Made by a program: the position numbers and the translations under genes. From Sphingomonas phyllosphaerae FA2 (GTDB taxonomy: Bacteria; Pseudomonadota; Alphaproteobacteria; Sphingomonadales; Sphingomonadaceae), in contig NZ_KE386571.1 in NCBI RefSeq assembly GCF_000427645.1, forward strand, positions 2,165,454 to 2,229,453: 64,000 bases of DNA, read 5' to 3'. The notes beneath the pieces are model-generated. The model was given only the letters and a program-made list of their open reading frames with translations. It was not told where the DNA came from and did no database searches. Below, piece after piece: positions 17,207-24,431 of this stretch (positions are counted from its first letter, which is position 1; every line of letters starts with the position of its first letter).

Positions 17207-17514
17207 ATCGCCGCACCGCCGGTCATCGCGCTGATCGCGATATTGTTGAGGATGATGTTGAGGATCGCCATCAGCACCAGCACCACCGCCGGCGCGAAAT
17301 CGATCCCGCCCGTGTTCGGCAGCATCCGGCGGATCGGCCGGTACATCGGCTCGGTCAGTCGATCGAGCCCTTCGTACAGCGAGCGGACGAAGTTGTTCGA
17401 GGTGTTGACGACGTTGAACGAGATCAGCAGCGACAGCACGAATTGCACGATGATGATCCACCAGACGAGGTTCAGGATCACCTGCAGGATCTGGATGATG
17501 GTGGTCGTCAGCAC
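17203..17514 (-). CDS. YggT family membrane protein
   Basis: Protein of 103 aa with a GTG start at 17512-17514 and GGGAG 9 nt upstream. Two hydrophobic regions (IIQILQVILNLVWWIIIVQF and VVLVLMAILNIILN) flank the conserved LTEPMYRPIRRMLPNTGGID loop, which is the YggT signature. The family is linked to cell-shape, division or osmotic functions in several bacteria, but the mechanism is open. It heads a chain of four overlapping genes: yggT, DUF167, folD, marC. Confidence 0.9.
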   Translation of the reverse strand: MLTTTIIQILQVILNLVWWIIIVQFVLSLLISFNVVNTSNNFVRSLYEGLDRLTEPMYRPIRRMLPNTGGIDFAPAVVLVLMAILNIILNNIAISAMTGGAAI

Positions 17515-17581
17515 GCCGGGCGTCTCCCAATAGGTGTGCCGGTAATGTAGAGCACCGGCGGGCGGATCGAAAGGCTGCCGC

Positions 17582-18475
17582 TTATTTGCGGATCAGCGTG
17601 CCTGCACCGCGCTTCGTAAAGATTTCGAGCAGCATCGCGTGCGGCACCCGCCCGTCGAGCACGACGGCAGCGTCCACGCCGGATTCGACCGCAGCGACGC
17701 ACGTCTCCAGCTTGGGGATCATCCCGCCCGAGATCGTGCCGTCGGCTCGCAGCTCGGCGACAGCGGCCGGGTTCAGGTCGGTGACAAGGTTACCCTGCTT
17801 GTCGAGCACCCCCGCCACGTCCGTCAGCAGGAAGAAGCGCGATGCGCCCAGCGCTGCCGCGATCGCGCCCGCCATCGTATCGGCGTTGATGTTATAGGTA
17901 TGGCCGTCAGCGCCAATGCCGATCGGCGCGATCACCGGGATGATCCCGTCGCGGCTGAGCGAATCGATGATCCGGCGATCGACCGCGACCGGCTCGCCGA
18001 CGAAGCCGAGATCGACCTTGCGCTCGATTCCCTGCAGCGGATCGGGGTCGCTGCGGCCGACCTTTTCGGCCTGCACCAGCCCGGCGTCCTTGCCCGAAAT
18101 GCCGACCCCGCGGCCCCCGGCGCGGCCGATCCAGCTGACGATTTCCTTGTTGATCGATCCCGCGAGGACCATCTCGGCGATCTGCGCGGTTTCGGCATCG
18201 GTGACGCGCAAGCCATCGACGAAGCGCGATTCCACGCCCAGCCGCTTGAGCATCCGCCCGATCTGCGGCCCGCCGCCGTGGACGACGACCGGGTTGATCC
18301 CGACCGCCTTGAGCAACACCACGTCCTCGGCGAAATCGGCCTGCGCCTCCGGATCGCCCATTGCATGGCCGCCATATTTCACGACGAAGGTCGCGCCGGC
18401 ATAGCGTTGCAGATACGGCAGCGCCTCGACCAGCGTTTCGGCCTTCAAGGCGGGCGACAGGTTCGGATCGGTCAT
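17582..18475 (-). CDS. argB: Acetylglutamate kinase ArgB
   Basis: Protein of 297 aa from the ATG at 18473-18475; an alternative ATG lies four codons upstream at 18485-18487 and neither has a clear ribosome site. It phosphorylates N-acetyl-L-glutamate, the second step of arginine synthesis. Amino-acid-kinase motifs are [13 protein letters not shown] (phosphate-binding Lys and Gly), [16 protein letters not shown], and [16 protein letters not shown] with [11 protein letters not shown] near the end. It lies 67 bp above yggT and 26 bp below the queuosine-precursor transporter gene in the same direction. Confidence 0.95.
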   Translation of the reverse strand: MTDPNLSPALKAETLVEALPYLQRYAGATFVVKYGGHAMGDPEAQADFAEDVVLLKAVGINPVVVHGGGPQIGRMLKRLGVESRFVDGLRVTDAETAQIAEMVLAGSINKEIVSWIGRAGGRGVGISGKDAGLVQAEKVGRSDPDPLQGIERKVDLGFVGEPVAVDRRIIDSLSRDGIIPVIAPIGIGADGHTYNINADTMAGAIAAALGASRFFLLTDVAGVLDKQGNLVTDLNPAAVAELRADGTISGGMIPKLETCVAAVESGVDAAVVLDGRVPHAMLLEIFTKRGAGTLIRK

Positions 18476-18501
18476 GTGCGGCGCCATAGCGGCGGAGACG
18501 G

Positions 18502-19188
18502 TCAGGCGTCCAGACGGCGACCAATCGCGACCAGCGCGTAGATCAGCGGTGGGACGAGCGCGATCGACAGCACGACCTTGGCGAGCATCTGCCCCGCCAT
18601 CAACCAGCCGACCGCCGACAGCCCGAAGGCGATCGAGATGAACAGGATCGAATCGACGATCTGGCTGAGCGCGCTGGCGGTTGCGGCTCGGAACCACAGG
18701 AACTTGCTGCCCTCCCGCCCCTTCAGCCACGAGAAGATCGTGACGTTGAGCGTCTGCGACACGCCGTACGCGACGATCCCACCCGCCCAGATCCACGGCG
18801 TCGCGCCCATCATCTGGTTGAACGCCGCAAGGTGACCGCGGTCCATCTCGGGTGCGGCGGGCAGGACGAGCACCACCAGCGTCAGAACCATCGACACCAG
18901 CAAGGGCACGAACCCCATCAGCACCAGCCGCCCCGCCACCTTCTGCCCGTGCAGTTCGGCGACCGCGCTGGAGGTGACGACCAGCAGCAGGAACGCGAAG
19001 ATCCCCGCCTCGACCGCGAGCGGCGGCAACCCGACCAGCGGCCCAAGTTGCGAGATCGGGCCGAGCGACACCTGCTTGTTGCCGAGCACCCCGGCGATGC
19101 AGACCATCCCGCCGTAGAAGATCGAAAAGGCGAACAGCGAGGGCGAGATCGCACGGCGCGCGATCGGACGATGGTCGGGGGCTTCCAT
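18502..19188 (-). CDS. Queuosine precursor transporter (YhhQ/QPTR family)
   Basis: Protein of 228 aa with six hydrophobic helices. The open frame extends far upstream, but the ATG at 19186-19188 begins a normal YhhQ-type N-terminus. Conserved segments are [53 protein letters not shown] and [18 protein letters not shown]; the last is the family hallmark. YhhQ in E. coli imports preQ0 and preQ1. Here it would complement the last step of queuosine synthesis, for which queH is present at 58.8 kb. Confidence 0.9.
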   Translation of the reverse strand: MEAPDHRPIARRAISPSLFAFSIFYGGMVCIAGVLGNKQVSLGPISQLGPLVGLPPLAVEAGIFAFLLLVVTSSAVAELHGQKVAGRLVLMGFVPLLVSMVLTLVVLVLPAAPEMDRGHLAAFNQMMGATPWIWAGGIVAYGVSQTLNVTIFSWLKGREGSKFLWFRAATASALSQIVDSILFISIAFGLSAVGWLMAGQMLAKVVLSIALVPPLIYALVAIGRRLDA

Positions 19189-19246
19189 CGCGGCGGTGTA
19201 CGGGGCGACGGCGGGGCGGGCAAGGTGCTGGCGCGGCGTCAAACCT

Positions 19247-19323
19247 CGTCGTTGCGAGCGCAGCGAAGCAATCCAGGGTTCCGTGCGACACCCTGGATTG
19301 CTTTGCTGCGCTCGCAATGACGG
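19247..19323. repeat. Family A inverted repeat, copy A2
   Basis: GTTGCGAGCGCAGCGAAGCA at the left pairs with GCTTTGCTGCGCTCGCAATG at the right, making a 77-bp near-perfect hairpin between the divergent transporter genes at 18.5 and 19.4 kb. Other copies are at 22.9 and 38.6 kb, with a collapsed one at 11.8 kb. Confidence 0.8.
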
Positions 19324-19401
19324 TGCACTCCGACCCGATCTTGGCTGGCGATCCGCCGGCGGGCATGTCATGGCGCGGAACTTCGGCAGCGAAGAAGAAA
19401 A

Positions 19402-20736
19402 ATGCAACGGACTCTCATCGGCCTGGCGGGGATCGCCGTCATCCTGCTGCTCGCAACGTTGCTGTCGGCCGACCGGCGTGCGATCCGGCTGCGGATTGTC
19501 GCCAGCGCTTTCGCGCTGCAAGCGACGATCGCGGTGATCGTGCTTTACTGGACGCCGGGGCGCGCCGCGCTGGCCGGTGCCTCGGCGGGGGTCGCGGCGC
19601 TGCTCGGATATTCGCAGAAGGGCACCGAATTCCTGTTCGGCAACCTCGCCAGCCCGGCGGTCGGGGGGCAGAGCTTCGCGATCGCGGCGCTGCCGGTCAT
19701 CATCTTCTTCGCGAGTCTCGTCTCGATCCTCTACTATCTGGGCGTCATGCAGTTCGTCGTCCGCTGGATCGGCGGCGCGATCGAGAAGGTGATCGGGACC
19801 AGCAAGGTCGAAAGCCTGTGCGCGGCCGCCAATATCTTCGTCGGGCAGAGCGAATCGCCGCTGGTGATCCGCCCCTACCTCGCCGGACTGACTCCGGCGC
19901 AGGTGTTTACGGTAATGACGAGCGGGATGGCGGGCGTCGCGGGGACGATCCTCGCGGCCTATGCCTCGATGGGGATCAGCATCGACTATCTGCTCGCCGC
20001 AAGCTTCATGGCCGCGCCGGGCGGGATCCTGATGGCCAAGATCATCATGCCCGACCGTGTCGTGCCGCCCGAGGGCGAATTGCCGCTTGGTGACCTGCCC
20101 GACGAGCAGCGGCAGATCGAACTGGCCGAGGCGCGGATCAGCGGGCGTGGCCCGGCGGCGCTGCTGCCCGAGGGCACGCCGGGCGAGCCATTGCCCGATG
20201 CGACGCATGACGAGGAAAAGCCGGCCAATCTGATCATGGCCGCCGCGCAGGGCGCGCAGACCGGCGTCAAGCTGGCGGTGGCGGTCGGGGCGATGGTGCT
20301 GGCGTTCGTCGCGCTGGTGGCGCTTGCCAACGGCTTGCTCGGCGCGGCCGGGGGTCTGGTCGGGATGCCGGGGCTGAGCTTCCAGGGGCTGCTCGGTTAT
20401 GTATTCCAGCCGGTCATGTACCTGCTGGGGGTGCCGTGGAACGAGGCCGGGATCGCGGGCGGACTGTTCGGTGAGAAGATCGTGCTCAACGAGTTCGTTG
20501 CCTATATCGACCTCGGCAAGCAGGCGGCGGCGCTGTCGCCGCGGACGATCGCGGTGGTGACCTTCGCGCTGTGCGGCTTCGCCAATTTCAGTTCGATCGC
20601 GATTCAGATGGCGGTGACCGGCAGCCTCGCCCCCAACCAGCGACCGACGATCGCGCGGCTGGGGCTCCGCGCGCTGGCGGCTGGAAGCCTTGCCAATCTG
20701 ATGAGCGCGGCGCTGGCGGGATTGCTGATCGGCTGA
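19402..20736 (+). CDS. Concentrative nucleoside transporter (NupC/CNT family)
   Basis: Protein of 444 aa with about ten hydrophobic segments. The ATG at 19402 follows GAAGAAG. CNT hallmarks are [40 protein letters not shown] (nucleoside and sodium/proton site), [20 protein letters not shown], and [18 protein letters not shown] with [14 protein letters not shown]. It takes up nucleosides by cation symport across the inner membrane. A hydrophilic loop of about 50 residues near the middle is longer than in E. coli NupC. No operon partner is seen; the cytidine deaminase at 42.2 kb could act on imported cytidine. Confidence 0.92.
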   Translation: MQRTLIGLAGIAVILLLATLLSADRRAIRLRIVASAFALQATIAVIVLYWTPGRAALAGASAGVAALLGYSQKGTEFLFGNLASPAVGGQSFAIAALPVIIFFASLVSILYYLGVMQFVVRWIGGAIEKVIGTSKVESLCAAANIFVGQSESPLVIRPYLAGLTPAQVFTVMTSGMAGVAGTILAAYASMGISIDYLLAASFMAAPGGILMAKIIMPDRVVPPEGELPLGDLPDEQRQIELAEARISGRGPAALLPEGTPGEPLPDATHDEEKPANLIMAAAQGAQTGVKLAVAVGAMVLAFVALVALANGLLGAAGGLVGMPGLSFQGLLGYVFQPVMYLLGVPWNEAGIAGGLFGEKIVLNEFVAYIDLGKQAAALSPRTIAVVTFALCGFANFSSIAIQMAVTGSLAPNQRPTIARLGLRALAAGSLANLMSAALAGLLIG

Positions 20737-20877
20737 ACCTCCAGACCGAAGTTGTCGAAGTTTGCGCAGAACGGCCTCTATGCGCGCGTCGGCGTGATGG
20801 TGATGCGCGAGCGTCGCGCCCATGCTGGCAGATGTTGGACGGTGTAGGACAGCGGTTCGGTGGGACCCGGTGTCTCT

Positions 20878-20955
20878 GCGGACCTTGTCCGGGGCTCTGC
20901 TGTCGGCCCCATCACTGAAAGAAGAAGCGGGGTCCCGGATCAAGTCCGGGACGAC
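20878..20955. repeat. Family B inverted repeat, copy B1 (decayed left arm)
   Basis: The right arm GGTCCCGGATCAAGTCCGGG is intact; the left arm CGGACCTTGTCCGGGGCTC has diverged. It lies in the gap between the nupC-like gene and the PEP-CTERM gene. Confidence 0.6.
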
Positions 20956-20981
20956 GTCGCTACCGGCCGGAGGCAAAGGAA

Positions 20982-21009
20982 AAGGCCGCCGGATCGCTCC
21001 GACGGCCTT
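20982..21009 (-). terminator. Rho-independent terminator of the PEP-CTERM gene
   Basis: On the minus strand AAGGCCGTCGGA and TCCGGCGGCCTT form a 12-bp stem with one mismatch around a 4-nt loop. The stem is followed by TTCCTTTG. It begins 26 bp after the stop of the PEP-CTERM gene. Confidence 0.72.
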
Positions 21010-21034
21010 CCCGCACGCAAAGGTGGAAGCAGGA

Positions 21035-21838
21035 TCAGGCGATCGCGGCCTTGTTGCTGCTGCGACGGCGGCGGGCCGCTGCACCGATCATGCCGAAGCC
21101 CAGGATCATCGTCATCCAGGTGGTCGGCTCGGGCACCGCGCTGGTCACCGCGATCGAGTTCAGCTTGAACGCGTCGTTCTTGTTGTCCGGCCCGAAGTAC
21201 GAACCGCCGATCACCCAGACGTTGCCACCCTTGCTCGGCGACAGATTGTAGGTCTGCTTGTTACCGGTGTACTTCGTGCTGTCGCTGTTGAACCAGGCGT
21301 CGCCCGACTGCTTGGTGGTGTCGATCTTCAGCCCGTCGGCCAGCGACTTCAGCGTCGTCGCGGTCATGGCCGTGGCGTAGTTGCCGATGCCGCGCGCGAT
21401 GAACGCATCATTGTCGGTGTAATTGTTTGTGCCCAGCGCGAACGGCGTCAGCACCGCCGACTGCAACGCCACTTCCTGATCGAACTGCAGAACCAGGAAC
21501 TCCCAGCCGTTCGCATTGTCGATCTGGTGCGTGTTGGTGATGTTTTCGCCCGGCTGGTAGATGCCCAGACCGTTGCTGCCCCACGATGCAATGGTCGAGG
21601 CCTGATAGGTGCCGTTCGTCAGCAACGTCCACGCGGTCGCGCGCACGTTCAGCGTCGACTTGCCGTCCGACGACTTCACGGCATAGTTAACGGTGCCGTA
21701 AGAGCTGCCGTCGTTGCTCGTGATCGTCTTGCCGTTCGACGTGCCGGTCGCGGTGCTGATGACGAAGTCTGCGGCCTGCGCCGGCATGGCGGCGAAAAGC
21801 GCGCCGGTAGCGATCGCGAGTTGCGCGAAACGAGTCAT
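21035..21838 (-). CDS. PEPxxWA-CTERM sorting domain protein, exported
   Basis: Protein of 267 aa. The N-terminal signal peptide TRFAQLAIATGALFAAMPAQA is followed by a Ser/Thr/Asn-rich beta-type region with no enzyme motif that I recognise. The C-terminus has VPEPTTWMTMILGFGMIGAA and then a run of Arg residues: the PEP box, hydrophobic helix and basic tail of the PEP-CTERM class, in the PEPxxWA variant typical of sphingomonads. Such proteins are cleaved by exosortase and released to the surface or matrix. No exosortase gene is in the window. Base composition is slightly lower in GC than the neighbours, as expected for Asn/Thr-rich proteins. The biological role is unknown. Confidence 0.88.
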   Translation of the reverse strand: MTRFAQLAIATGALFAAMPAQAADFVISTATGTSNGKTITSNDGSSYGTVNYAVKSSDGKSTLNVRATAWTLLTNGTYQASTIASWGSNGLGIYQPGENITNTHQIDNANGWEFLVLQFDQEVALQSAVLTPFALGTNNYTDNDAFIARGIGNYATAMTATTLKSLADGLKIDTTKQSGDAWFNSDSTKYTGNKQTYNLSPSKGGNVWVIGGSYFGPDNKNDAFKLNSIAVTSAVPEPTTWMTMILGFGMIGAAARRRRSSNKAAIA

Positions 21839-21995
21839 GTTGATGATTTCCCCTTACTTGTTGCGCGCAGCCTTCCCTTATCTGGATTATACCCGCAATG
21901 GTGATCGAAACGGGCCACGTCCCTGATCGGCACAATCTCAAGGGCTTGCCATCAACAGGTGGAAACCGGCGCGCGGGTCGCCTAAATGCGCCGCC

Positions 21996-22859
21996 ATGAC
22001 CGAGATCACCGTCGCCGCGCTGCAGCTCGCCTTTTCCGCCGACATCGACGCGAATATCGCGAAAGTGTCCGACGCCGTGCGCGAGGCTCATGGGCGCGGC
22101 GCGCAGGTGATCCTGCCGCCCGAATTGTTCGAGGGCGAATATTTCTGTCGCGTCGAGGACGAGGCACTGTTCGCCAACGCCGCCCCGGTCGCCGAGCACA
22201 AGGCGGTGCTGGCGATGCAGGCGCTGGCCGAAGCGCTGAAAGTGTATATTCCGACCAGCTTCTTCGAGCTGGACGGCCCGCATCATTACAATTCGCTGGC
22301 GATGATCGGCCCCGATGGCGAGGTGCAGGGCGTCTATCGCAAGAGCCATATCCCGGACGGGCCGGGTTATGAGGAGAAGTTCTATTTCCGCCCCGGCAAC
22401 ACCGGGTTCAAGGTGTGGGACGGTCCGCGCGCGCAAGGGCACCAGACCAAATTGGGCGTCGGCGTGTGCTGGGATCAATGGTATCCGGAAACTGCCCGCG
22501 CGATGATGCTGATGGGCGCCGAAGTGCTCTTCTATCCGACGGCGATCGGCAGCGAGCCGCATGATACGTCGCTGGACACCGCGCGGCTGTGGCGGCGCGC
22601 GATGGTCGGCCACGCGGTGTCGAACGTGGTGCCGGTGATCGCCGCCAACCGCGTCGGGGTGGAACACGGCCAGACCTTCTACGGCACCAGCTTCATCACC
22701 GACGAGCGCGGCGACATCCTGGCCGAGCTGGACCGCGAGGAAGAGGGCGTGATCGTCGCGACGCTAGACCTCGACCGCGTGCGCCGCCATCGTGCCGCGT
22801 TCGGCTTCTTCCGCGACCGGCGGCCCGAACTTTACGGGCGGCTGGTGCAGGATATCTGA
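21996..22859 (+). CDS. aguB: N-carbamoylputrescine amidase AguB
   Basis: Protein of 287 aa of the nitrilase superfamily. It hydrolyses N-carbamoylputrescine to putrescine, CO2 and ammonia, the last step of the agmatine route. The catalytic triad is visible: E43 in PPELFEGEYF, K116 in VYRKSHIPDG and C158 in GVGVCWDQWYPE. The segments FYFRPGNTGFKVW and TAIGSEPHD are typical of AguB and separate it from beta-ureidopropionase. The ATG at 21996 is the first plausible start. No agmatine deiminase gene (aguA) is adjacent, which is usually the partner; it may lie elsewhere. Confidence 0.9.
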   Translation: MTEITVAALQLAFSADIDANIAKVSDAVREAHGRGAQVILPPELFEGEYFCRVEDEALFANAAPVAEHKAVLAMQALAEALKVYIPTSFFELDGPHHYNSLAMIGPDGEVQGVYRKSHIPDGPGYEEKFYFRPGNTGFKVWDGPRAQGHQTKLGVGVCWDQWYPETARAMMLMGAEVLFYPTAIGSEPHDTSLDTARLWRRAMVGHAVSNVVPVIAANRVGVEHGQTFYGTSFITDERGDILAELDREEEGVIVATLDLDRVRRHRAAFGFFRDRRPELYGRLVQDI

Positions 22860-22867
22860 GGCCCGTC

Positions 22868-22943
22868 CGTCATTGCGAGCGCAGCGAAGCAATCCAGGGT
22901 GTCGCGCAGAACACTGGATTGCTTCGCTCCGCTCGCAATGACG
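22868..22943. repeat. Family A inverted repeat, copy A3
   Basis: CATTGCGAGCGCAGCGAAGC at the left pairs with GCTTCGCTCCGCTCGCAATG at the right (76 bp). It fills the gap between the convergent aguB and uracil-DNA glycosylase genes, and could serve as a bidirectional terminator. Confidence 0.8.
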
Positions 22944-22944
22944 A

Positions 22945-23607
22945 TCAGGACGGCCGTAATTCCAGCGCCCTGGCGAACACGCTCTCGAACATGTCCGCGG
23001 TCAGCCGCCCGGTGTTCTGATTGTAGCGCGAGCAATGATAGCTATCGATCAGCACGCGGCCGTCGGGCACGCGGTGCACCGCGCCGTGTTCGAAGCGCGC
23101 CTTGGGCAGCTTGCCGCCGAGCACCTTGACCACCGACTGATGCGCGAGCTGCCCCAGCGCGATGTAGACGCGCGCGGTCGGCAGTGCCGCGGCCTGATCC
23201 GACAGGAAGGCGCGGCAGGTGCGGACTTCCTCGGGGGTCGGCGCGTTACCGGGCGGCAGGCATTTCACCGCGTTGAGGATGATCGCGCCGTCTAGCGTGA
23301 TATCGTCCTCGCGACTGCCGGTGAAGGTGCCGGAAGCCAATCCGAACTTGGCGAGTGTGGCGTATAGCATTGCGCCGGCACCATCGCCGATGAACGCACG
23401 TCCGGTACGATTCGCGCCCTTCATGCCCGGCGCGAGGCCGACGATCGCCAGCCACGGCTGCGGGTCGCCGAACGCCGGCACCGGCGCATTCCACCATTCG
23501 GGATGCTGCGCGCGCAGTTCGTGGCGAAGATCGACGAGGCGGGGGCAGCGCGGGCAATCGAGCGGCGGCTCGGTTGCGGGCAGCGGAGAAGGTGCGAAGT
23601 CCATCAT
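22945..23607 (-). CDS. Uracil-DNA glycosylase, Fe-S type (family 4/5)
   Basis: Protein of 220 aa if started at the ATG at 23605-23607; the ATG at 23635-23637 (230 aa, preceded by GAGAAAGA) would overlap the divergent folK start. It excises uracil or related bases from DNA. Motif 1 is GLAPGMKGANRTGRAF, the middle motif NAVKCLPPGN, and the C-terminal motif SYHCSRYNQNTGRLT. Cysteines near the N-terminus (DCPRCPRL) and two further ones (VKCL and RTC) give the four expected for a [4Fe-4S] cluster. The GLAPG motif without a typical Glu/Asp base suits family 5 (UdgB-like) better than family 4, but I did not align it. Confidence 0.87.
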   Translation of the reverse strand: MMDFAPSPLPATEPPLDCPRCPRLVDLRHELRAQHPEWWNAPVPAFGDPQPWLAIVGLAPGMKGANRTGRAFIGDGAGAMLYATLAKFGLASGTFTGSREDDITLDGAIILNAVKCLPPGNAPTPEEVRTCRAFLSDQAAALPTARVYIALGQLAHQSVVKVLGGKLPKARFEHGAVHRVPDGRVLIDSYHCSRYNQNTGRLTADMFESVFARALELRPS

Positions 23608-23627
23608 GGTGCGATAGGCGGTTGTCG

Positions 23628-24116
23628 ATGGTGGCATCAATCTTTCTCGTCGCACTGGGCTCCAATCGCTGCGGCCGGCACGGTCGCCCACGCGACGAGG
23701 TGGCGGCGGCGTTGCGATTGCTCGGCGGGCGCGCGGCGCCGATCGTGGCGAGCGCGCCTCTCGGGCCGTCGACGCGCACCTTCGCCAACAGCGCGGTGCT
23801 GATCGAGAGCGATGCGACGCCGCCAGAATTGCTGGCGCGGCTGAAGACGATCGAGCGCGCGTTCGGGCGGCGGCGCGGCCGGCGCTGGGGCGCGCGGGTG
23901 ATCGACCTCGACATCATCCTGTGGTCGGGGGGCGCGTGGCGGAGCCCGAGGCTGACGATTCCGCATCCGGCGTTCCGCGCGCGCGCATTCGTGCTGGGGC
24001 CGGCAGCGACGATCGCGCCGGCGTGGCGCGTGCCGGGCAGCGCGCTGACCTTGCGCCAGCTTCATGCCCGGTTGACCCGGACGCGCGCCGCCCCTAACCG
24101 GCTTCGATCCGCGTGA
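23628..24116 (+). CDS. folK: 6-hydroxymethyl-7,8-dihydropterin pyrophosphokinase FolK
   Basis: Protein of 162 aa from the ATG at 23628, preceded by AGGCGG. It transfers pyrophosphate from ATP to hydroxymethyl-dihydropterin in folate synthesis. HPPK motifs are FLVALGSN at the start, RRWGARVIDLDIILW in the middle with the two Mg-binding Asp residues, and LTIPHPAFRARAFVLGPAAT near the end. The ATG lies within 20 bp of the divergent glycosylase start, so the two promoters must overlap the coding 5' ends. It stops at the very 5' end of tRNA-Lys. Confidence 0.92.
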   Translation: MVASIFLVALGSNRCGRHGRPRDEVAAALRLLGGRAAPIVASAPLGPSTRTFANSAVLIESDATPPELLARLKTIERAFGRRRGRRWGARVIDLDIILWSGGAWRSPRLTIPHPAFRARAFVLGPAATIAPAWRVPGSALTLRQLHARLTRTRAAPNRLRSA

Positions 24117-24192
24117 GGGTCCGTAGCTCAGTCGGTAGAGCAAGCGACTTTTAATCGAGAGGTCCCGGGTTCGAGCCCCGGCGGACCCACCA
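24117..24192 (+). tRNA. tRNA-Lys (anticodon TTT)
   Basis: 76 nt including an encoded CCA. The acceptor stem is GGGTCCG/CGGACCC, the D-stem GCTC/GAGC, the anticodon TTT at 24150-24152 in loop CTTTTAA, and the T-arm CCGGG TTCGAGC CCCGG. The two outermost pairs of the anticodon stem are non-canonical: A24143 with G24159, and G24144 with A24158. The other three pairs are normal. It starts one base after the folK stop codon. Confidence 0.93.
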
Positions 24193-24195
24193 CGC

Positions 24196-24214
24196 GGAGC
24201 TTTTCAGCAGCTCC
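24196..24214 (+). terminator. Terminator after tRNA-Lys
   Basis: GGAGCT and AGCTCC form a 6-bp stem with a 7-nt loop. A T/C-rich run (TTGCCTCTCTTCATTT) follows. It begins 4 nt after the tRNA CCA end. Confidence 0.65.
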
Positions 24215-24235
24215 TTGCCTCTCTTCATTTCCTTA

Positions 24236-24320
24236 TTCCCGCGCAGGCGGAATCCAGAGACGCTGTCGGTTGCGTTCCTATCGACGGACCTGTGCGTCCG
24301 GATTCCCGCCTTCGCGGGAA
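24236..24320. repeat. Family C-like inverted repeat, copy C3
   Basis: TTCCCGCGCAGGCGGAATCC at the left pairs with GGATTCCCGCCTTCGCGGGA at the right. It is a divergent relative of the family C palindromes, found here between tRNA-Lys and the chemoreceptor gene. Confidence 0.62.
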
Positions 24321-24398
24321 AGACGGCAACCCGTGTCCGCCGCGGCGAAGCCGCGTCGTCGGTCGGGGCGGTGCCCCGCCGGCCGGTCTTGGGCGAGT

Positions 24399-24419
24399 CC
24401 CGTCGCAGGATGCGACGGG
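24399..24419 (-). terminator. Strong hairpin after the chemoreceptor gene
   Basis: CCCGTCGCA and TGCGACGGG form a perfect 9-bp stem around a 3-nt loop, 12 bp past the chemoreceptor stop. There is no T-run, so it may act as an mRNA 3' end stabiliser or with Rho. Confidence 0.5.
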
Positions 24420-24431
24420 CCGCCCTGCGAC

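Noticed and set aside
18502..21084. A very long minus-strand frame spanning the queuosine transporter and the region opposite nupC
   Set aside because: Only the last 228 codons match a protein family; the upstream part is antisense to the nucleoside transporter and crosses repeat A2.
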